Source of the DNA: Macrolepiota albuminosa
Lineage: Eukaryota > Basidiomycota > Agaricomycetes > Agaricales > Agaricaceae
DNA: 64,000 nt
Direction: 5' to 3'
Assembly: GCA_027475525.1 (NCBI GenBank)
Contig: JAMWFC010000114.1
Location: 62,001-126,000, forward strand
A program made the position numbers and the translations under genes. Under the pieces are notes generated by a model. The model had not been told where the DNA came from. It did no database searches and worked only from the letters and a program-made list of their open reading frames with translations. Positions 59,988 through 64,000 of this stretch are shown in pieces (the first letter of the stretch is position 1; the number at the start of each line of letters is the position of its first letter).

Positions 59988-60191
59988 ATGAAGTACATCC
60001 TCGTTGTCGTGCTGACTGCCGTCCTTGCGACATCGGTTGTTAGTGCCGTCGACAATTCGACGTGCAATAATAATAATCTTACGATGTGGATAGCTGTGCC
60101 GGGTTTAGTTGAGTACAGTTGCTTGAGGTGTATCAGGGACTATGGAAACTTTTATCCATTTCCATATTGCAGTGAGAATCTAGGATTTTAG
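59988..60191 (+). CDS. Small secreted peptide 2, 67 aa
   Basis: MKYILVVVLTAVLATSVVSA is a signal peptide. The mature part has four Cys and starts with a Asn-rich stretch (NSTCNNNN). TMWIAVPG is shared with gene 3 (PMWISVPP), so genes 2 and 3 form a second subtype distinct from genes 1 and 4. The single exon keeps the ATG context GTAGATGAAG seen in the other three genes. Function unknown. Confidence 0.7.
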   Translation: MKYILVVVLTAVLATSVVSAVDNSTCNNNNLTMWIAVPGLVEYSCLRCIRDYGNFYPFPYCSENLGF

Positions 60192-60364
60192 AATACAGTC
60201 ATGTAACATTCTATGCGAACAATGTCAATTTCTGGTTTTCTCTCATGATGAATATGTTATCGAATTCTTTCTGCCATATTGCAGTACCTTCGGTTTGTCA
60301 CGGCGATAGGACTTGTGAGCGATTGTTTCCTTCCTCATTTCGGGAAGCTTCGCAACTCTCGATG

Positions 60365-60518
60365 ATCTATGGCTTTTTGACATCATCTCGCTAGAACTGC
60401 TGGTCCGTCCCGGAACGCAGCAAAGTTGTCTTCGAATCGATATCTATGGCTTTTTGACATCATCTCGCTAGAACTGCTGGTCCGTCCCGGAACGCAGCAA
60501 AGTTGTCTTCGAATCGAT
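60365..60518. repeat. Perfect 77-bp tandem duplication (9 of 9)
   Basis: 60365-60441 is repeated as 60442-60518, in the spacer between peptide genes 2 and 3. Confidence 0.95.
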
Positions 60519-60544
60519 TTTCTTATGTGAATTACATACAAGAT

Positions 60545-60682
60545 CTCTCCGAGACGGTACTTTAAATCGTAAATGGCATCACTCAAAAAAAGTCACTACA
60601 TCAAGGTCTCTATCGTGTCGGCTGACCTTGCCGTCTGATATTCTGCGGGGACTCGTATGTACTGGGCAAAAGGTATATAAAG
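60545..60682 (+). promoter_or_regulatory. Promoter module of secreted-peptide gene 3
   Basis: TCTCCGAGACGGTACTTTA at about 60545 and TATATAAAG at 60674, 224 bp before the ATG. Confidence 0.7.
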
Positions 60683-60897
60683 CCTTCGTTTTGTATACGT
60701 CAAACTGACCTCTTCCTCCATTGGAACTTGTACGTGTCCCAGCAATCGAATGAGCCACCCTTTCCCTCATCCTTACTTTTTAGATCGTCAAATTTTATTG
60801 TGCATATCCTTTCAATACTTCAGTATAAACCAACTTACAACTGTAAGTTATCAAATATATGTCACCCATTTTGGCTTACACATGTATTGTCCTGTAG

Positions 60898-61077
60898 ATG
60901 AAGTTCAATTTCGTTGTCATGCTGACGACCGTTCTCGTGGCATCCATTGTCAGTGTCGCCAACGACACAACTTGTCCGATGTGGATATCTGTACCACCAC
61001 CCTGTCAGAGGCAATGTGGGCGGTCTTCACGCCCGTATGCTGGCCCTGATATGTGTACTAAGGAAATTATGCAATGA
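60898..61077 (+). CDS. Small secreted peptide 3, 59 aa
   Basis: MKFNFVVMLTTVLVASIVSV is a signal peptide. The mature peptide (TTCPMWISVPPPCQRQC …) has four Cys and belongs with gene 2. Its C-terminal half differs completely from gene 2, which suggests either fast change or a frameshift after the third Cys in one of them. Function unknown. Confidence 0.7.
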   Translation: MKFNFVVMLTTVLVASIVSVANDTTCPMWISVPPPCQRQCGRSSRPYAGPDMCTKEIMQ

Positions 61078-61382
61078 CATTCCCCAATTTTAGAATACAC
61101 TCTTGTAACTCTATGTGAACAATGTTACCACTGTATCATATATACGTGGTTTTCTCTCATGACGAATGTGAATAACAAAGTCTTCCGAGCACACCGCAGC
61201 AGCCTTCGCTTGTCCATGGCGATAGTAAGGCCTCGTTGTTGATGCCCGATTTTGTTTCCTTTCTCACTTCGGGGAGGTTTGAAAATCTCGATAATTTATG
61301 GCTTTTTGAGATCATCTCGCTAGAACAGCGACCAGAAAGGTTGTCTCCAAATTAATGCTATTGGGTAAGCTACGTACGAGAT

Positions 61383-61522
61383 GTCTCCGAGACGGTACTG
61401 TAAATCGTAAATGGCATTACGCTGAAAAAAAAAGTTACTACAATCGAAGTCTCTATCGTGTCGGCTGACTTGCCGCCTGACATTGTGCGGGCCTCATAGA
61501 TACTGAGCAAAAGGTATATAAA
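61383..61522 (+). promoter_or_regulatory. Promoter module of secreted-peptide gene 4
   Basis: GTCTCCGAGACGGTACTGTA at 61383 and TATATAAA at 61515, 221 bp before the ATG. Confidence 0.7.
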
Positions 61523-61735
61523 ACCGTCGTTTCATGTGCGTCAAACCAACCTCTTATTGTATTGGACTTGTACGTATCTATCGAACTAGCCACCCTTTCC
61601 TCTCATCCCTCACTCTTTAGATCGTCGAATTTTGGTGCCCACATCCTCCAATTCACCAACGAAACTAGCTTGCAGCCGTTAGTAACAAGTACCTCGCCCA
61701 TTTGAGTGTCCGCTTACGCCCGAATTGTTGTGTAG

Positions 61736-61903
61736 ATGAAGTTCAACCTCGTTGTCATGCTGACCAGCGTCCTCGGGACATCCCTTGTCAGTGCCGTCAA
61801 CACTTCTCAAAATTGTAAAAGAACGTGTTCCCCTGCGGAATGTCAAGCGCCCTGGTATCCGGTGCAGGTGGAGGCATGCTGGTTCTGCTGCAGAGACGAA
61901 TAG
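61736..61903 (+). CDS. Small secreted cysteine-rich peptide 4, 55 aa
   Basis: MKFNLVVMLTSVLGTSLVSA is a signal peptide. The mature part, about 35 residues, has six Cys (C-x3-C-x4-C … C-W-F-C-C) and shares PVQVEACW with gene 1 (TVQVAERCW). It is the last member of the array. Function unknown. Confidence 0.75.
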   Translation: MKFNLVVMLTSVLGTSLVSAVNTSQNCKRTCSPAECQAPWYPVQVEACWFCCRDE

Positions 61904-62848
61904 ACCAGGCAATATCAGTCAATGACTTCAGAATACAGCCCTGTAACTTTCCATGCGAACACTGTTATAAATGTATCTTCAGCTGTTATGAAAAGTGTCT
62001 CGTGAGACGTGGTAAGGAGTAGCTGAAGGCAGAGTGGAGGATGGTCGTGCGAGATGCGAGATGTGAGCCTGAACACTCCAGCATCATTTCCGTCATTTCG
62101 TATGTTTTTACTTTTAGTCAATCAATCAAAACCTTGTTACTCGATTAGAGATTGTTGTGCCGTATCCGAGAAAGGTGGTGGCAGGCAGCTAATATGTAAA
62201 GCCATATTCAAAGTTGGGCGCAGCAGATAGTCACATCCACGTAGCAGGCAGTGATGGCACTTGTTGTAACCGACGAATCATCTGTTACACCGTAAAGCTC
62301 GTGCCATCATACTAAAGATATCCTTTTTGTGGGGATTTCCACCTCATTCTATTCCTGGAAAATTATATTTAAGACACTATGTATGTATCGAAGGATTCCG
62401 GGTGATTAAGCTTTGCATACACTTTGTTGATTCATTTCACCGAGCCCTGGTTGGTCACGAAACTTGGTCTGATTTGAATTTTCTACACTTCAATAACTTT
62501 CGATTGTCTATATAAAGTCCTGTTTGTAGATATGCTGTTTTATCTACTTCTTTTTCAGGACCTGGAGTGTAAGTGTGTTAAGTAGCTGAATGCAAATTTC
62601 GCACCACAAACCGATTTCACATCGTGACCCATGATAGCATTATTCAAAATTAAAGCAACACCAGTGCGCACGATGATAAATGACCAGAGATAATAGTAAA
62701 CAAAACAACGTGATAGCTGTAACTTCGGGTAGCTAGTACCCAAATAACCAAGAAGCTCCGAAGACAGTAAATTACACAATTCGATGCCAACGCACGTTGA
62801 ACGAAAGTAGATTCCAGGAACAGTGTGTCCACAGGTCGGATGGTCACT
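61904..62848. other. Intergenic, no gene seen
   Basis: No exon chain or further peptide copy was found between peptide gene 4 and the Smr gene. Confidence 0.5.
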
Positions 62849-63979
62849 TCACCGCTTTCCACGCACGACAAGACCACCATCCCAATTACCGACAAACCAA
62901 TTGTCCTCAAGAAGTGCCTTCCTAATGGCAGGCTTGAGTACACTGACTTGATTGACGGAGTGCGATCCACGACCTGTAATGATTTTGAGTGGTTTGCCTG
63001 ACGCTATTGAGTCATTTTCTCGTCTCTACCCATGAAGAAGCATGCGCGTACACTGTGATGTAGGAAGAACTTGAAGTATATCTTTCACAATGATAGTCGC
63101 CTCATACGCCGTTGTTCCGTGCAAATCAACCGAATAGGGATCTTCTGACGCCGCTCTGTGAACAAGGACTGAAGTCCCTTCCTCAAAGCCTGAGGAGGAA
63201 GACCTACCTCCTGGATTCCACCATAGTACGGGCGGCATTCAACGCCTCCGTCCGCGCAAGCTCTTGGAATTCACGAGCCTTCATCGTGAATTTTCAGACA
63301 TCAATCATCAAAGGAAACAAAGAAGGAACATACCCGTTCCGCAAAATAAAAGGCAACTTCCCCGCCTCTCGTCTTAGAATTGCCCTTTTGCCACATCTTT
63401 GTCGCCTGTTTGAGTAGTTCATCCCTTTTTCGCATACTCTCTTCCATCCGCCTCCTATGGTCATTGAGCTCCCCGACATCGCCTTTACCACCCTTGCCCA
63501 AAGCGCTGCCTGTGCCCTTGGACTTACTTGCATAGGCAGGGATACTCGCTGCCAATGGGTGAGGACCCTTATTCGCGGGACGACGTTGAGGAACCGTCTG
63601 CCACTGAAAGGGATTGCATTTAGTCAAGGAAGAGGGAGGCGGCTTCGCGCTTGGGCGCGATTGAGGAGGCGATGGGATAGGGGGCGGGCTGGTAGGCAGA
63701 TTTGGGCGTCTAATTTCCGTTGTTTTGCGATCCTGAGGTGCGGAGTGATATACACCCATCTCTAGATATCCCGTGGAGTCGGAGTATAACTCCCTAAGAA
63801 GTTTCGTAAGATCCAAAGCGTCGTTTCCTCGTCCGCGGGTTGCCTGTAGTGAGATTTCTATGTCGGAGAGGATGCGTGTGTGAGTCTCGTCATCGAGACC
63901 ATCATATTCTGGCAACACGATGTCAAGCAAAGTGAAAAAGGTATCTTTGTATTCGCCAGAGGAAGCGCTGGGTTGACTA
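62849..63979 (-). CDS. Smr-domain protein (DUF1771 + Smr), 5' end beyond window
   Basis: Exons 63979-63334, 63278-63208, 63155-63052 and 62997-62849 join in phase; an acceptor at 63980 shows that earlier exons lie outside. The visible N-part (FFTLLDIVLPEYDGLDDETH) is followed by a Pro-rich linker (PPPIPSPPQ). A DUF1771-like helix follows (FYFAERAREFQELARTEAL), then the Smr domain with SVDLHGTTAYEA, the LKIITGRGSHS motif and the C-terminal WDGGLVVRGKR. Smr domains are nucleases acting on nucleic acid; in fungi this architecture is linked to mRNA surveillance (Cue2-like) but some members lack a CUE domain. The DLHG and TGRG(S/T)HS motifs are both intact, so activity is plausible. Confidence 0.88.
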
Positions 63980-64000
63980 CTGCATATAGATTTTAAGCAA

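Noticed and set aside
62650..62970. 106-codon minus-strand frame over the Smr C-terminus
   Set aside because: It is out of frame with the Smr domain, which has the DLHG and TGRG motifs in a spliced chain.

Overview
The window is nuclear DNA of a filamentous basidiomycete, most likely a mushroom-forming agaricomycete. The genes are cut by many 45-70 nt GT-AG introns, a TOR kinase gene carries dozens of exons, H3 and H4 genes are intron-bearing and divergently paired, and HECT-like, TPR, Smr and pepsin-like families of fungal type are present. No prokaryotic operon features, rRNA, tRNA or CRISPR array were recognised.

Layout. 1-7.3 kb: the 5' part of a Ty3/gypsy LTR retrotransposon on the minus strand (integrase and RT at the left edge, then protease, gag, primer site and LTR). 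8.0-11.2 kb: a 10-exon HECT-like ubiquitin ligase. 12.1-14.3 kb: a 15-exon DnaJ/DnaJ-X chaperone with two GC-AG introns. 14.5-14.9 kb: a decayed CACTG-ended MITE. 15.4-16.1 kb: a small Ser/Thr-rich protein. 16.2-20.3 kb: AT-rich DNA with no gene seen. 20.3-22.2 kb: a coiled-coil protein with an acidic C-terminus, divergent from TOR (23.1-31.8 kb). 32.7-36.3 kb: a TPR protein with an N-terminal helical region. 36.6-38.4 kb: a secreted, probably GPI-anchored aspartic protease. 39.3-41.8 kb: a histone cluster (divergent H3 variant, H3, H4). 42.3-43.3 kb: an unknown protein. 44.1-46.8 kb: a 17-exon sirtuin with three micro-exons. 47.1-47.9 kb: a disrupted coiled-coil gene. 48.6-53.7 kb: a very large low-complexity protein with a PH-like region. 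53.8-56.7 kb: a single-pass membrane protein. 56.7-58.7 kb: a repeat block split by a CACTG-type MITE. 59.2-61.9 kb: four tandem genes for small secreted cysteine-containing peptides. 62.8-64.0 kb: an Smr-domain protein, cut by the window edge.

Two observations dominate. First, nine perfect tandem duplications scattered through unrelated sequence all have a period of exactly 77 bp. This is best explained as unmerged k=77 contig overlaps in the assembly, not biology. Each one shifts the reading frame by two, and they explain breaks in gag, in the membrane-protein gene and probably elsewhere. Second, the best candidate for undescribed biology is the array of four small secreted peptide genes, with a shared promoter module and two Cys-pattern subtypes.

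Functionally the window mixes conserved growth and chromatin genes (TOR, sirtuin, H3/H4) with lineage-specific genes (HECT-like, TPR, secreted peptides) and repeats. No metabolic cluster or operon-like logic links them. Exon joins were derived by hand from splice signals and phase. Where I say the phases close, the exon lengths sum to a multiple of three.
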